Source: Stratiolaelaps scimitus
Taxonomy: Eukaryota; Arthropoda; Arachnida; Mesostigmata; Laelapidae
DNA: 64,000 nt
Direction of reading: 5' to 3'
Assembly: GCA_019614645.1 (NCBI GenBank)
Contig: JABWDB010000008.1
Span: forward strand, 7,192,001-7,256,000
Position 1 is the stretch's first letter; each line of letters starts with the position of its first letter. Position numbers and translations under genes: made by a program. Shown here in pieces: positions 1 through 13,848 of the stretch. The notes beneath the pieces were generated by a model. That model searched no databases. It worked only from the letters and a program-made list of their open reading frames with translations, and was not told the origin of the DNA.

Positions 1-3000
1 TTTTGCGGCATGTGTTTCAGCGGAGACTACAAATATGGATAGAATTGTGGAATCTAAAAAGCACAAAAAATATGCCCCCTTCTGTATCACAAAGCTTCCC
101 GTAGATCTGACTCCAGCTAACGTAGAAATAGATGCCCACGGTAATTAGTAGATTTTCTCTGTCTCTCTCTCTCTCTCTTTCGTGTTTGTGCGTTCAGTCT
201 TGATAGCAGACCTCTATAATCGAACGAGGCAATACTACACCTGACAAATAGGAAAACTTTAGATCTAGCCTCCACCTTGCTCATACTACAAAGATATGGG
301 CAATTACGCGGAAATACTCGAAACCACTCCCGCGTCTCACGGGCAGCGGTGCGTCAATGAATTATCGCCAAATTTTCAGTGCTGTCGGGAGGCAGACCTG
401 TTACCAATTTTGTCTCTGACATTTCCCCACTACAACAAAAAAACAACACGCATATATATATATATATATATATATACATATCTGTTATGATCATCATGTC
501 GTCATGGCCAGTTGGTCTCATTGTTCACGAGGCAGCGACGCGTACGACGCGCTACTTTTTTCCAGACGACGAAGAAGAGCTGCATTTGCTTAATTCGATA
601 GTTTTCACTACCTTAACGGGTAGCGGCACACGATGCGGCGTTTCGATGGTGACGTGCCTGACTTCCTCAACGAGATCCATATCTAAACAGTTCGGTCTGG
701 GTGTCACGACCGGTCAGTGCTTACCTCACAATTTCGTTTGCTTATAACTTGATTAGAGAAGTGTATCTGTGTGTAACAGCTAATAATCTCATGATGTGAT
801 ATTGCTCTATTATCGTATAACGCCATAGGGATATATGTTGTGCGATGATGACGTTTATTAGCTAACACGTAGGAAAAGATCTATCAAATGTGGATAGGAA
901 TCAGTAGCGAAGCGGAGTTCCGCTCTGGTTGACGGGGGTGAGTTAGACTGCAACTGTCGTAATCACCTGTGGCTGTCGGCTTGATAATGGCAACTCGGCT
1001 AAATTATGACTAAAAAAGCTTTTCGGGCTGATTCTCAGCCAACATTTATTATTATTATGACTACTATTATTTTTATTATTATATAAAACGTAATATATGA
1101 ATTGGTGTTAGTTGGCCTGTTGCTGATTAATAGCCGCGCGGTGTGGCGCATCTTAACGCTGACACGAGTGGGGGGGGGCCGTTGAGAACTATCACTATTG
1201 ATACGTTTTCTCTATGCAAATGTCGGTACGATAGCATACAGAGGTCTCTCATTGAGAAGTCGCGATTATTTCGACCTTTCCTGGCAGGTGTCACCCGCCG
1301 AACAGATAACACTGCTAAAGATATTTTGCGACCATTTTCGATTGAACTTCAATCAGGTCCCCAGGTGTGAACCGCCGTCGATAGTAGGCGTGTACACGCA
1401 AGAAAAACATACACATTGCAAAATTCCCATACGTTGGTGCTGAAAAATATGTAACAGCAATTACGCCGAATGAACTATTGCGAGATTCTCGTTTTCCTTG
1501 TCCATTTCACCTTGTTGACGATTTTGGCTGGCGTGCAAGCTGTGAGTTCGGCTTCAGCAGCGAATAGAACGAATCTGAGGTCACGACATTTCCGAATAAA
1601 CGGTTGGCTAAACAATGTTGGCTTCCCAAAGCGAGGATAATCATTATTTTCGCTCTGGACGGAAAATTATAAAAAAAAACAACAAACTGCTTTGGACCCA
1701 GTAGAATATACAAGAAAAATGAATGTGGACCTTATTTCGATGAATTTACGTTAGTTTATATTGGGCAAGGAGTCAATTTTGCGAAACGTACGGAGCACTT
1801 TCATCGATCATCAGATGAAACACCAATGATTGTCGAATGGAAATCTTCCGAGAATCGAGCGAAGCCTGTCAGCGCGTTAGTAGAGATCGACGCGATGAGT
1901 TGTCGCTGACGATGTGGTTGCAAATTGTTCAAGTGATAGTCTCTTGCCTTGGAGGCGGGCGTTGAAATATCGTGTATAAGACATGGGGGAAGAACAGGGG
2001 AGATAATGACAAAAAAAACACTTTATTTTTGTTAGTACGGCTAAAATTCACAGGGTCCCTGTGCACACGATTCAGGTGGTCGCAGTTGATATTTGCTTGA
2101 TTGGCTTCGCCTAGCTGCAGCTACCTGAAAGGCCTCACCACGAAGAGGACTACACGATTGGTGATACGCCACTACCGTATCTGCGGTACGGCACATGGGG
2201 CTGAGCGTGCTAGAAAAGCTAGCTTCTGCTTTTGGTGTTCTCTCGGTTGAGCTGAACGCTGCTTCGGGAGTTTACTTCGTTGCCTGGGGCGGACTAGTTG
2301 TGAATTACTCGTTTATTTGTGATATGTCGAATTGGTTGGTTCCATACCAATTAGTGGTTCAAGCTTGCAAGTTGCAATTTCGTGGACGTTAAATGTTGAC
2401 TGAGAGTCAGCCCGAATACATTTCTATAGGTGGTTCTAGTGATTTAGCGTCATGTTGACCTGACTCACGTGACGATCTTGTCGCTGATCGCAGCGTCCAG
2501 CAAGCCTCCCTTGCCAGTTCAGTGTTCTCAAGTCGGACACACAAGGTCTATTTGGTACGTAATCAATCTCAAGCACTGATAGGACCAAGCTGTTGTATGC
2601 AAATTATATCTGTACCGTTTTACGTCGGCTGTCCAGCTTCGAGTGCTTCTCGATCGAGATCTCTTCGGTCGCTCGGACAGGAGGTCAACTCGCTCCGGAA
2701 TACCCTCCCGCTGAGAGCAAGCAATGAATGTACGATTCAAACACGCAGCATCCATGAGCTAGCTGACAGCGGACCACTAATGGTGATCCTGCTCAAGCTG
2801 GGCATACCAGGTGTGAAACGAAATCAATAATACAATGATCCCTGACACACAAATATTGTCTACAAAATAGCAGTCGACTTTTGCGTTTTTTTTTTCTCTC
2901 ATGACAGCGTATGCGTCATTCGCAAAGCATTTCTACAAAGAACATAATGAGACGATTCGGGTACACGAATCATATATTTTGCTTCTTCGCAAAGTAGATA

Positions 3001-6000
3001 GGTCTATCCCGTAAAAAGACTTCAACAACTAACTGATTCGGATAAACGCGAATGCGTTTAATTTAACCGGCATATGATTTACAGTTATCTCACACCGACG
3101 ACGTGGCACTGAGCTCACTGTGAAAATACACTATGAAAAATATCACCGATATAGTAGATGCTGACGCTGCAATAGACCGGAATTTCCCTCGCTCTCTCTC
3201 TCTTAACAGTGGCCACTAATATCCATATTTCAACTCGAATTATTGCTTCTACAAAACAAGCCACGCCGATATATCCCGCCAGATATGTTGCCATTGAGCA
3301 GGGCAACAGCGTTCAACGTCAAAGTTCCAAATGTGCAGTTGACATATCCCTGTATGATTTAGCACAGAGAAGCGACATGATAATTCTCTTCGGCTATTCG
3401 CGTTCAGCACCTCTCTCTCTCTCTCTCTCTCGCTTCCTTCTCCGTCTGTTATTTAACCGGCAGTGAAACAGGAGCCACCACATCACCCTTGCATGGCTGA
3501 GGATGCTGGCGGTGGCAGTGGTGACGGCCGGCGGCTTGATTGCGATATAGTGTGCTCGTAATTGGTTTTTCGCCTGCGGAATCACCCGATTCGATGTGGA
3601 CGAAGCTAACGATAGCGTAATACGTTTCGTTGCGTGTAGTACCACTCACGACCAACAGCAGCAGCAACAACAACAGGAGCACGAAAGCGCCTCAATCCGA
3701 TGGGAAGGACAAGATGGTAACAATTACACTACAACGACCACTGCCGAAAGGATTCAGAGGAGCCGGCATTGTTTTTGCTCACTCTGACAACTCGACGGAT
3801 GTCTCAGCTAGAAGAACGATTTTGATTGCCCTTAGTCCTGTGGTCTCTATAGTCCCCGAGTTGGGGGTAAGCTGATGAACACGTGAGCATTGTAAGTATC
3901 GTACTGGCACAATAGATGTATGTCAGTACAAATAGATTAGTTCGGTTCCCACCGATGCACATTTGGATTTAAAAGGGTTGTCCGTTTTATGAAGGAATGC
4001 CGAGAGCACCTGTACCGTGGACGATGACTTCTAGAGGCTGTGTGTCAGCCCGAAAAATTGTCCATTTAGTACAATGTCAGCAATAGACGGCTTCGCCCAA
4101 AATGTATTGTAGAGCGTCTACACTTACAGTGTCACAGAGTTACTTAATTTACTAAGTTCTGTTTGACATAAAAACAACAACGTTTTTAATGTTCTCTTCT
4201 TGCTTCTTCATTGTTTTTCATTATTTTTATTACGTATTATTATACTCTCCTAATGATAAACCCGCTGAAGCCGGTGCCACTTCTCCCTCGATTTATCAAC
4301 TCTTGCAATTGCATGCATTCGCCTGAAGCAATGTCGCTTCTACCGCAGTCATCAGTCACTGAACCGGCGAACATACAGACATACATAGATATACTGGTGA
4401 AATTCCCGGCACCGGCGCCGCCGACTCCGGAATCTAATCGTGACTCGAGATAGGTCGGGAGGTCATAATTGCGATAGTGGCGAAATCGCCAAAACATCAC
4501 ATGCGAGACGCGAACCCACGTATTCGAGTGGATGGTGAGAGCGGGCCCTTGGAAATCTGACCGATTACGGGGCCTGTCTCCGACAGCGCACGGCGGTCGG
4601 TGCGAGTGAATCCTATCAACAATAGCGACGCGAGCGGTGCAAGCGGATCGTGTGCCACCGCCGTCGTCGCTGGGGCCGGTGCCCGGAGCAGACGCGGCCG
4701 TCGCTGTGGCAAACCAAAGCGTAGCTGAGATCTGCCCGGCTGTTTTGCCTCCACGCCTCGTTCAGAAAACGCTGCCAGCGGAGCACGTCGTGAGCAGAGG
4801 CCACGAGCAAAACGACTCGGACAGCATCCGGCTGGAGAGGTATCATTGAAAGGCAGATCGCTGGAAACGACGATTTGCCGCAACAAAAGCGCAGCATTGA
4901 GCGCAGCTACCTCTCTATCCTTCGCCTTCTCTCTCACTGTCTCCCCATCTCTCTCTCTCTCTCTCTATCTCTCCATCTTCCAACGAACTTTCGAATTTCT
5001 GTCGCCGTTGCCACTTATCGCTATTGGCTATGGGTAGTCGTCGCTGGTCCGAGTCGTTTATCAAGCGGGATTTTGCGCGAAGAACAACATTTCCAAATAT
5101 AATCTAAGATTGACTTGCTGTCAAACACGACCCGTTCGATTTCGACGCGGGTGGAACGTTATTGTAAACATCCCGTAGAATATCATATTGTACCTGACAT
5201 CATTGCGTTGTTGTAGCTCGGTAGAGATCAGGTTGTCTGGTGAATGCCGATTTTACCGTCTCCCGCTCTAGAAGTTTCGTCTAAAAGTACTAAAAGATCC
5301 AGAGTGGTCGCTCCTTAGCATAGTGTATTAAGAATTAAGAAAACACGACTATCGGAACAAGTACGGGTCCTATGGAGACTTGAATCATGAGAGAACGTGC
5401 CAACCGTCGTGTCCGTCATAGTTATCAAAACGCTCTCGAATACAACGCCGAATGTCGTTCTATCTCAACGACACCAGATCCTGCCGGTGTCTCTGTCATG
5501 TGCGCGCATTCAGCCACCCTCCTGTACAATATTATTCGCCAATCCGTGACTCATTAATGTGCACAGCATGCGCCGTGTTTTCTAGATAATACGAGTGCGT
5601 ACGAATTTCTCTCTGGATATAGAACGCTGCCGTTCAACCGCAGCCACGAGAGGAAAAGCGGTGTGTGCCATTATCTTCGAATGACAAAAATTGTTCCTAC
5701 AAAGCAAATTCTCTCATCGTGTCAAGCAAGAGGCGTCCGGATGTCGGTTTCACCTCGATTCACGTATATAGCGACTCTGCGACAGGTTGCAACGTAAAGA
5801 CGTATCGATGATCAATGCACGTAGAGCGGTGTAATGCGCCTACCTGCCACGATTCTATGTATGATGTAGGTGAAAGCCAAATTCGCTCTCGGCCGGTGCC
5901 CGCCACCCGGCCACAGCACGTCAGCTCGCCGGCTGACTTGACGGTTGACGCTGCCTTGGCCGGCGGATTCCGTATCCGTCCGATCAGCGTTGGGCGCGGC

Positions 6001-8195
6001 GTATCTCGTCTTGGCGATTTGAGATCCAGTCGCCTCTTCAAATCGATCACCACACAGCGGCGGTGGCGCGTCGAAGAAACCTCTTTCATTTTCGGATTTC
6101 ATGCGCCAACGCCGACCAGCGCGGAACCGGTCGCCAACGAACCGTAGCGCATTCGCTGTTGTCAAGTGAAGGCGTAAAGCCTTCATCTTAGCAAGATGCA
6201 GAAGATCCCGTTGGGTCAACTTGTTCGGATGACCCGTCGGGATGATCAGGGCCAGATGACTTGACGCTTCGTGCCACACCCATATTTAGCAGCCGAGTCC
6301 GGCCCGAGGGGGAGGAGGTTGGCGAACGGAGTTGCGGAAGGAAATAATTGAAGGAATGACCAACTCTGAAGGGTTGCAGTGAAGAATCACGCCCTTCTTG
6401 TCACACAGCGATGTCCAAAGATGGTTGGCACATCTTCAACAAAAAAAAAAACGAGACACAAACGAGTCACTCGTTAAATACGATCGTATATAGAGAGAAT
6501 AAATTATAGGGAGATCGTTTCGCATCACTGCTCATCATCCATAACCATTTGCAAATACATTTGTGACGCATTCTCTGCTACATATTGACTCTGTTGCCTT
6601 AGTGATCAAAGTTTATTGTAAGGATCGTAATAAAGTTCATTTGTGGACTGTACATCATCCAATGTATTCCATCTGTCAACCATTCATGCTTGCATTATAC
6701 ACGCCGTTGGGCATGTGTCGCAATCGAGATGCCAATGATTTCTGGGAAGCATAAGCGCAGGCTCAGTAACAATGCGGCATAGACATTTTGTTTTTGATGT
6801 TGATAAGTAGTGGAGAAGAGAGACCGCTAGCTAATATATGAGTAATTTGGTTCAATTCAACCGCGTGGTCGTCCGGCCCGTCAAGTGGCTGTTTTCGAAT
6901 GAGCCACCAATGCTCCTCACCACCGTTTACCTGCCAGATTTTCGACGCCACTGCGGCCGTGTTGACACTGGAGACATCGACCCCCGTCGCGCGATTCGAG
7001 CAGCCACCGAGCTGCAGATTGACTGGCAATCAGAAAAAAGCCGTCTAGCCATCGAGCGGCGGCAGACTCCGGCTCGATGACCGAGTCACTCGAGTCACAC
7101 AGTTCATGAAGTGGCGGTAACGAGGGTGAGCAGCACGCCACATATATATATATAGGAAGCTGACTGATTCAAGGAAGCCCAGGCAAATGACGACGGCAAT
7201 AACGGCGATGAATTATCTCGTAAACATTTAACGCACGCAAAACAAAAGGACTCGGGTGGGGGGAGAGATAGTTCTCACTTGAAGTCGGTCAAGACCCGAG
7301 GCGATGACGGCAGACGGAGGCGGCAGCAAACGAAGCGAACATTCGATGATATCGAAACTCTCCCCGGCTCGCGCGTGCGATACTTTCCACCGTGGGGCAC
7401 TTTCAATGTCAGCGAATGAGGAAGTTTGAAAGGCAAGTTGAGCTTATTTCTCTCCCTCACGGCAATTGGGGTTCGCCGCCACCTGGCTACAAATAAACCA
7501 TAAACAAATAAACGCAAACCCCTCCGCCCTCGATCTGAGCAGATGATGCGTCACGGGTTGACGGTGCGGTCGACGATGCTTAAAGATAGCGCTGGCTGGC
7601 GGTCTGATACGAAATCAACAGTGAGGCGTTTTTTTTCCACCCTCATAGTTCGAGCAGCGATGGAAATTGTAGTGTTCGGCTCTGCCGATTCTTCGTGCGT
7701 CAAGCAGTGTCGGACGATCACGATATCGTCGGCCGTACACTCACGCGGCGCAATATACAACTACACAACGACGTTGGCCGGAAGAGACGACTATCATAGG
7801 TCATGAATATGCCTGCATGCATCGCCACTTAGGGCGCGTAGAGACGTCGTCGATAACATGGATGTTATGCCGAGGCCAGTTATAGATTGACACTGCAATG
7901 CAGGTTTGGTTTAACCGAAATACGAAGGACGGAGAGAGCCACGTGCACGTATACAAATTCAACGGGGTTACGATAACGTTTACCTGTGGCGGGGCGAAAT
8001 TTTGCGCGTTCTGTTTCCCGTAAAGGATAGCATCGAACACGAGGCGAGAACCAGAAAACGTATAGAAATAAGCCTGGTTCGACAATGATTGTAAAGATTG
8101 ACTCACACCTCGAAACACGATTTAGCTTGAACACTGTTTCAACGGAGCGGTATCGTGCAGCTAGAGTTAGGGTTCAATTATAATATCTCACACGA

Positions 8196-8410
8196 TTTTT
8201 CAATTTCAATTTCAAACAAATGTTTATTGATGGAACTGCTATATACATGCTTAAGTTCTCGTAAAAATAATAGTTAAAAGAATTATGGCAACGTATATTT
8301 TATATATAAAGGATACACATTTTTGTACAATATGTAAACATTGGGATAGTAAATAGTAAATAGTAAATGTTAATTGGTTTATTAAAGGAGCTGCAATTTT
8401 ACAATGCTTA
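8196..8410 (-). repeat. Retroposon tail fragments (SINE-like family)
   Basis: Two adjacent segments, 8,196-8,285 and 8,371-8,410, share short blocks with other places in the window. The first has a TTTATTGA-GGAACTGC block and an AAGTTCTCGT-AAAATAATA block also found at 44,690-44,770. The second has TTATTAAAGGA followed by TTTTACAATGC, also found next to the tRNA-like element at 53,459-53,520. Read on the minus strand, the segments end in CAATAAAC followed by a (TTGAAA)-rich tail, as expected for a retroposon 3' end. Family membership is inferred from these shared blocks. Confidence 0.5.
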
Positions 8411-9914
8411 ATAGATAGATCATAATATGTGAATATAACCGTGCGAATCATAAAATTTAAACAATCGCGTAACGTGTTCATGTTATATTGGTTTTGCTAT
8501 CGTGTTGTCTATGGCCATTGTACGTTCGAGTTGAAAAGAGCGTTTTGATGTCATTCGCGCCTCTCTCTGCCTGCACCAGAGCGGTGCGAGCCATTGGCAA
8601 ATGATTCGATGTTAAATGTACGAACCCGCACGGTATCTGTGCTGCCAATCAGAAGGACACAGAACTTAACCGACTCTAGGCAAAAGCGATCGGATAAGAA
8701 ACCGTGGCCCCTCCGTGAACGACATGCGTTTTGGACACACCACGACGCGTCACATGTCGGTTGTCATCTGTTAATCGAAATGACAAGTTGCACAAACTCC
8801 TCTATCGATCTTGCCCATGAGACGATACCTGATGACGGTTATTTTTCGCTTGCCAGAGATAGCAGGTTTCTTCTGGGAAATATACCTCATGTGCAATAAA
8901 AATCTGTCTGGATCTGACCTTTACCTATTAAACACATTAAACCTATTAAATCGGAGCATGCATACTGCTATGTTGTTTTCTCTTCTGCGCTGGGTTCTAC
9001 GTTCGACTGTCCGCGTGCACAACCTCGCAACTATCTGACCAATGCCGAGAAACCTTTGCCGAACGTGCACGACCTGTAAAATTTTGGCGTTAAGTGAGAG
9101 GACTGCTCGAGCTACGAGTGGCAACACCGAATGAAGCTTTATTGCCTTCAATTCCGTCTCAGCGGCAATGCCATCTTCCGTGTTAGGATCGTTTGCAGAC
9201 TGTAGCAGATTGTAGCAACAGAAATGAGCGGGTTGGCGACGGAGGCTTTGATCTACTTCGGGTCAGCGAACAGCGAGTCAGCGATAACCCCACGCCGTAT
9301 CAATTCGACCACGAGCTTGTTGGTGGTGTATCATAATGACGAAGGCATTTCTGTTGAAGTTGCTTCATCCGCTGTTGTGGCGATGTCCGATGCACGCCAC
9401 TCAATACGGCGACAGGGCCTCAACGAGGGTGGTCATCTTTCTGAGTTGCACTTTGCGCATCGGCGTCACCGTCGATGATGGCGCTCAGTTGGCGGACCCA
9501 GCGGTGAACTAACACAAAGCATCATTCGGCCACCGATGCGGGCTAGAGGTTGCTTGCGCTTCTTTGTGTCGAACTGACAACCAGAAATGAAAACACATGA
9601 GTAGAGGTAGTAGCACTATGCTAGCGAAGTTCATCTGGACTCGACCGTCCGAACGGACGCTCAAGGGTCGTTACTCTCCTTCTTGCGTCTCATCTGCCCC
9701 CCCCGCCCCACGTCAGACGACGGCCGATGGCACGATATCAACGTCAACAACATCATCATCAAGATAGTTAGTCGATGGTTGTTGTCGGGGCCGTTGGTGT
9801 TGTTGGGTAAGCGCAGCATGTGTCACTGGGATAGGGAGAGCACGGCGTGTAACGAACCGCTATTTCGTGCCAATTACGGGACAACTCAGCGTTGATGCCT
9901 ATAGCAGCGTACTT

Positions 9915-9943
9915 GTGTTTGTGTGTGTGTGTGTGTGTTTGTG
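9915..9943. repeat. (GT)n microsatellite
   Basis: A GT dinucleotide run with one or two interruptions. It lies in otherwise unremarkable non-coding sequence. Confidence 0.9.
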
Positions 9944-11749
9944 CGTCTCTGGTGCCGGCATTTGGCACAAATTCTCAACCTGATGATTCTCGATCGGTTA
10001 CAGCTTGACTTGCTCTTCGAGACACTCATGGATAATGAACTTGTTCGAGCGGCAGTTAGAGCCATTGGTCTCCTATAACCTGAACCGATGACTGAATCTG
10101 CATGCATTTCATGTGCGGCTCAACCCATTGACCTCTCGCGATTTGCGTGAAGTTTGTATCGTTAATGAACGTTATTCTCAGCTATACGAAAATGACGTTG
10201 GATCATCCAGCAAGCAATGAGAGCCACCCACATGGTTATCTTATCAACAGAATTGAGGATTATATGCGCGTAAATAAAAACGGGAATACTAATTCTGGCT
10301 ACAACTCTAATGTAAATTTGTCTTCGAACGATACCTGTGTTAGTCTTGCAGGGACTGTCGATCAGTGACAGGGATTTGACCCCGCGTTTAGAGAAATACT
10401 GGAAAACACTGAATCAAACAAGGTTGATCGAATAGGATCAAACAACTTATGTCTTGAAAAGACAAACAATGGCCCAATGCGGCATACTCGTACAACATAC
10501 ATTTACGGCTCACCCATGACGTACACAGTGAGCGAGTTATAAGAAACGAAAACTCCCTCATTTCGATCGAATAGAAGAAGCGGTCGCGACGTCGAAATCG
10601 CCTGTAACTTCGCAGGCTGCTTTTGATGAGACGAATGGACAGGCGGCTGTTAGCGAAACCGCCGACGAACGACCAACACCTTGGGGTTCTTCGCGCGGCC
10701 AATGATGGGACACCGGCAACTGGGTAGTGCTGCTCGATGACGATGCGTGGCGCCGAATATAGCTCAATCATTGTTATCCATAGCTCGATATACAATATAT
10801 GCGCCGCACATACCGTATATATATTATATATATCTACCCAATATTCGCAGCTATCGAGCTATTCTCAACGGGCATCGAGTAGACAACGGCGACTCTCCTA
10901 CATGTTGCATTCACTTGCATTTTCCGCTATCCATATCGTTTTTTCGGCGCCGTAAAACGGCCCAACGAATTGAACCTTGTCCGGTGACAACGGCTTCCCC
11001 CTATGTCTCTGACGGCTGTCGAAGATGTCCCACAACAACAAAAAGAATCTGCTGAGCGTGCTGTATCGTTTACGCTATTGGCTCACCAAAAAAAAAAAAG
11101 AACTCGTCGATGAATTGCCTGACAGCAAGTCGTCATACACAAGCGGCACATGTCAGAGTTGGCATCGTCTGATGCAGTTGGGGCATCTTGCGATTTTAGC
11201 AGAAGTCGGCATCAACGCTTGACAGTTGTGGACGGGGCGCGGCCGGGGGATGAACGACATCTTCATTTGAAGATCGTTGCCTCCGGCGTCGGCCACAGCG
11301 GCGACTCTCGTTGGTCGCACACATATAAATGATCTGGCTCAGGCCTCTAATGACACTGTTGCTGAAGCAGCCCGTCTATCTGGACCTGCATTGAAGGGCA
11401 CGACATCCGACGATGGCCAGAGCGGTCAGCCGCTGTTTAATAACGACGCGAGTACTACACGTGCAAGGTGTGCAGGATTGGGTTAGTGATCACATCAGAT
11501 GTCTACGGACGATTCGCAAACTTAAGCAGAGCTTCGTCAAAACGACGAGCTTTTAATCAGTTGATCTTGGGTGAACTCAATTGCTTCCAGTATCGCACGT
11601 AGTGAATCTTCATACTGTTCGAAGTTCGATAAAAGTCCTGCCCGCGGGCAAATCTCTGTGAACCTTTTGCCAGTTCATGTTGTCTTCCTCAGCATATCCT
11701 TCGTAACAGCCAACGGCGAATTGTACGTACTTTTCAGCTAAAGCAAGAT

Positions 11750-11838
11750 ACTATGGATATTACGGGTATGGATACTATGGATGGATATTACGGGTATTAC
11801 TATGGATGGATATTATGGGTATTATTATGGGTTTTACC
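11750..11838. repeat. Short tandem minisatellite
   Basis: A unit of about 20-25 bp based on ATGGATATTACGGGTATTACT is repeated about four times with substitutions and length changes. The repeat is followed by a short (TTATG)n-like run near 11,898-11,915. No coding frame is evident. Confidence 0.75.
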
Positions 11839-12200
11839 CTATTTTTTAATCGAGAACTTAAGCATTGTAAAATTGCAGTTCCGGAAATAAACCGCAAATG
11901 TTATGTTATGTTACGCAAATGTATGCTAGCCATTGTATTTTCGTGTGACAATAAATGCGCGCCATAATACTACAAACAAACAAAAAACCTGCGCCCCTCT
12001 CGACTAACATTCGAGGGTGCGCCACACGATGAAACATTTCACTATTGCATATAACAAATAGCGTTTAGCCTGCCGTTGATCGATCGGTCGCGTCGCGTTA
12101 CCTGCTGGATTTTCTTATCAAGCTGATTCACCACTCAGCTTCCGAGGTACACTTCGGTATATGATATTGAATATGATCTCTCTCTCTCTCCCTCAAAATG

Positions 12201-13801
12201 CTCAAGCTTCTAAGGTTCATTCACGTCTCGCTGTTGTCGCCGCCCGTCTGCCGACGCTCATTTGAACACTATACTTAAGTCCCCTTTACTCCGAAGTGGC
12301 AACGGCCGCTGTGCTTATTGCACAGCCAAATCATAGCAGCGGACGATTCGGTCGTGTTTTTTTGATATCTGCGTGCGCACAGCTATCGACCTCTAGTAGT
12401 GTAGTGGCCTCCCCGCCGCCCAAGAGGGTCTCCCGTTTTTCCTGAACTGTCTGACTGTCGCAGCGTCCGTTAAGTGCGACTTAGCGTGCGTGGCTCCGTC
12501 GAGAGTCGGCGGTACCTCGAGGAGCGCTTCGAGTAACGGCGCATCTGCTGTGCTGCGCATTTTTTATGCTTGTGCGTTGGCCGGTCCAACTTTGCTGGGC
12601 TGCTCGACGAGAATTAGGAGACGACTGCTACTGCGAACGTGTTGGAACACACGAACAGCGGCGGCAGAAGAGGCAGCAGCAGAGGAAACGGTTCTGTTCT
12701 GGGACTTGTTTTCTGACAAACGTCGGCGGCTGCTTAAGTCTGCATCGGTTAGAGGCGATCTCCCGCAATACGACGCCTCCATGGTTTAGCAATCTTAGAA
12801 AAAATGGTGAGCTCATTTTAGCAGCAGATGTCCAACGGGACGCCATCGGAACTGCTCGAAATGGACATTCACCAAACAGCCAATTGCCTGCTTGCCTGTC
12901 GTTGTGAATTGGTCACTAAAGCAAATTTGATGGCCCGCTGTATCCGGTCGTTCTGATCAGATTGCTGGCCATTGCGCGTCAGGTCTCGGGGGCGTCCAGC
13001 ACCGGAGCTCATTATGCTTCCTCCGCTGATTGTTGTCGCTGCCGTCCGGAGCACATTGGCACACTGGCGCTGAAAGACTGGCTGCCAATGACTGCTGTTG
13101 TTTTTACTTTGGATTTTGCCACCATCTTTGGTTTTACTACTATGGGTGCTGCTTGCTGGTGTCTTTGAAGTTGCCATCATCGTTATCCGCCTTAGTGACT
13201 TCATCCCTGATCTCATTTACATGTCCTACGGACCCTATGCGCCCGAAAGCGGTGGGGCAGCATCTAGCGTATGATGGCCCGGCTGGCTGTGGCACACCAC
13301 TTGCGCGACCAATGCGAGATCTCCGTGGCTGTGGCATGCCGAGAGTGGCCCTTCACCGTAATAAGATGACAGGATCCGCTCAACATACCCCCGTACGAGG
13401 TAGTGCTGGTCGTTGTTGTTACGACCAGCTTCGTTTGCGGAATCGCATAGGGCAGGCTGGCCTGCTGCCGAGGCAGACATCCCTGAATAGCGTCGTCCCG
13501 TTCACACGAATCCACACGCACGCATGCACACAAATCGGCGCATAGAGATACTCGCAGAATTAAAGGACACAGACAAACAATTGTCGGACCAACGGCCCTT
13601 CCCCGCCTTTAGCTCTGTTGCATTTCTCACCCCTCAATTTCGATCAGACGGAACAGTTTCCCTCTATGGCTTCACTCACTTCTGCTTCCCAATTGCGCCT
13701 GCGTTCATCCCTGGTCAATCCGGCCGAACGGGCAAACGTTCGCAGTAATGAGGAAAAAAGCACATCGCGCACGCCGCATCGCATCACAATCCTGTGCCAC
13801 A

Positions 13802-13848
<47 letters not shown>

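Larger units (their letters stand above)
1..12200. other. Non-coding stretch, no supported gene
   Basis: I see no gene here. Open frames are short, often overlap on opposite strands (for example 5,760-6,280 and 6,838-7,140), start and end without usable splice context, and match no family I recognise. Visible content is simple sequence: CT-rich runs near 150-180, 3,190-3,205, 3,412-3,432 and 4,948-4,970, an (AT)n tract at 452-476, and a (GT)n tract at 9,915-9,943. Repeat tails lie at 8,196-8,285 and 8,371-8,410, and a minisatellite at 11,750-11,838. It may be intergenic, or a long 5' intron of the mucin-like gene downstream. Confidence 0.6.

Noticed and set aside
5760..6279. Overlapping ORFs of 110-155 codons on both strands
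   Set aside because: High GC lowers stop frequency. No splice context, no domain, and neither strand is favoured.
13080..13262. Hydrophobic open frame ending in a GTATGA donor-like site
   Set aside because: No start codon and no acceptor before the hydrophobic part. A possible acceptor inside it gives an exon without any recognisable feature.
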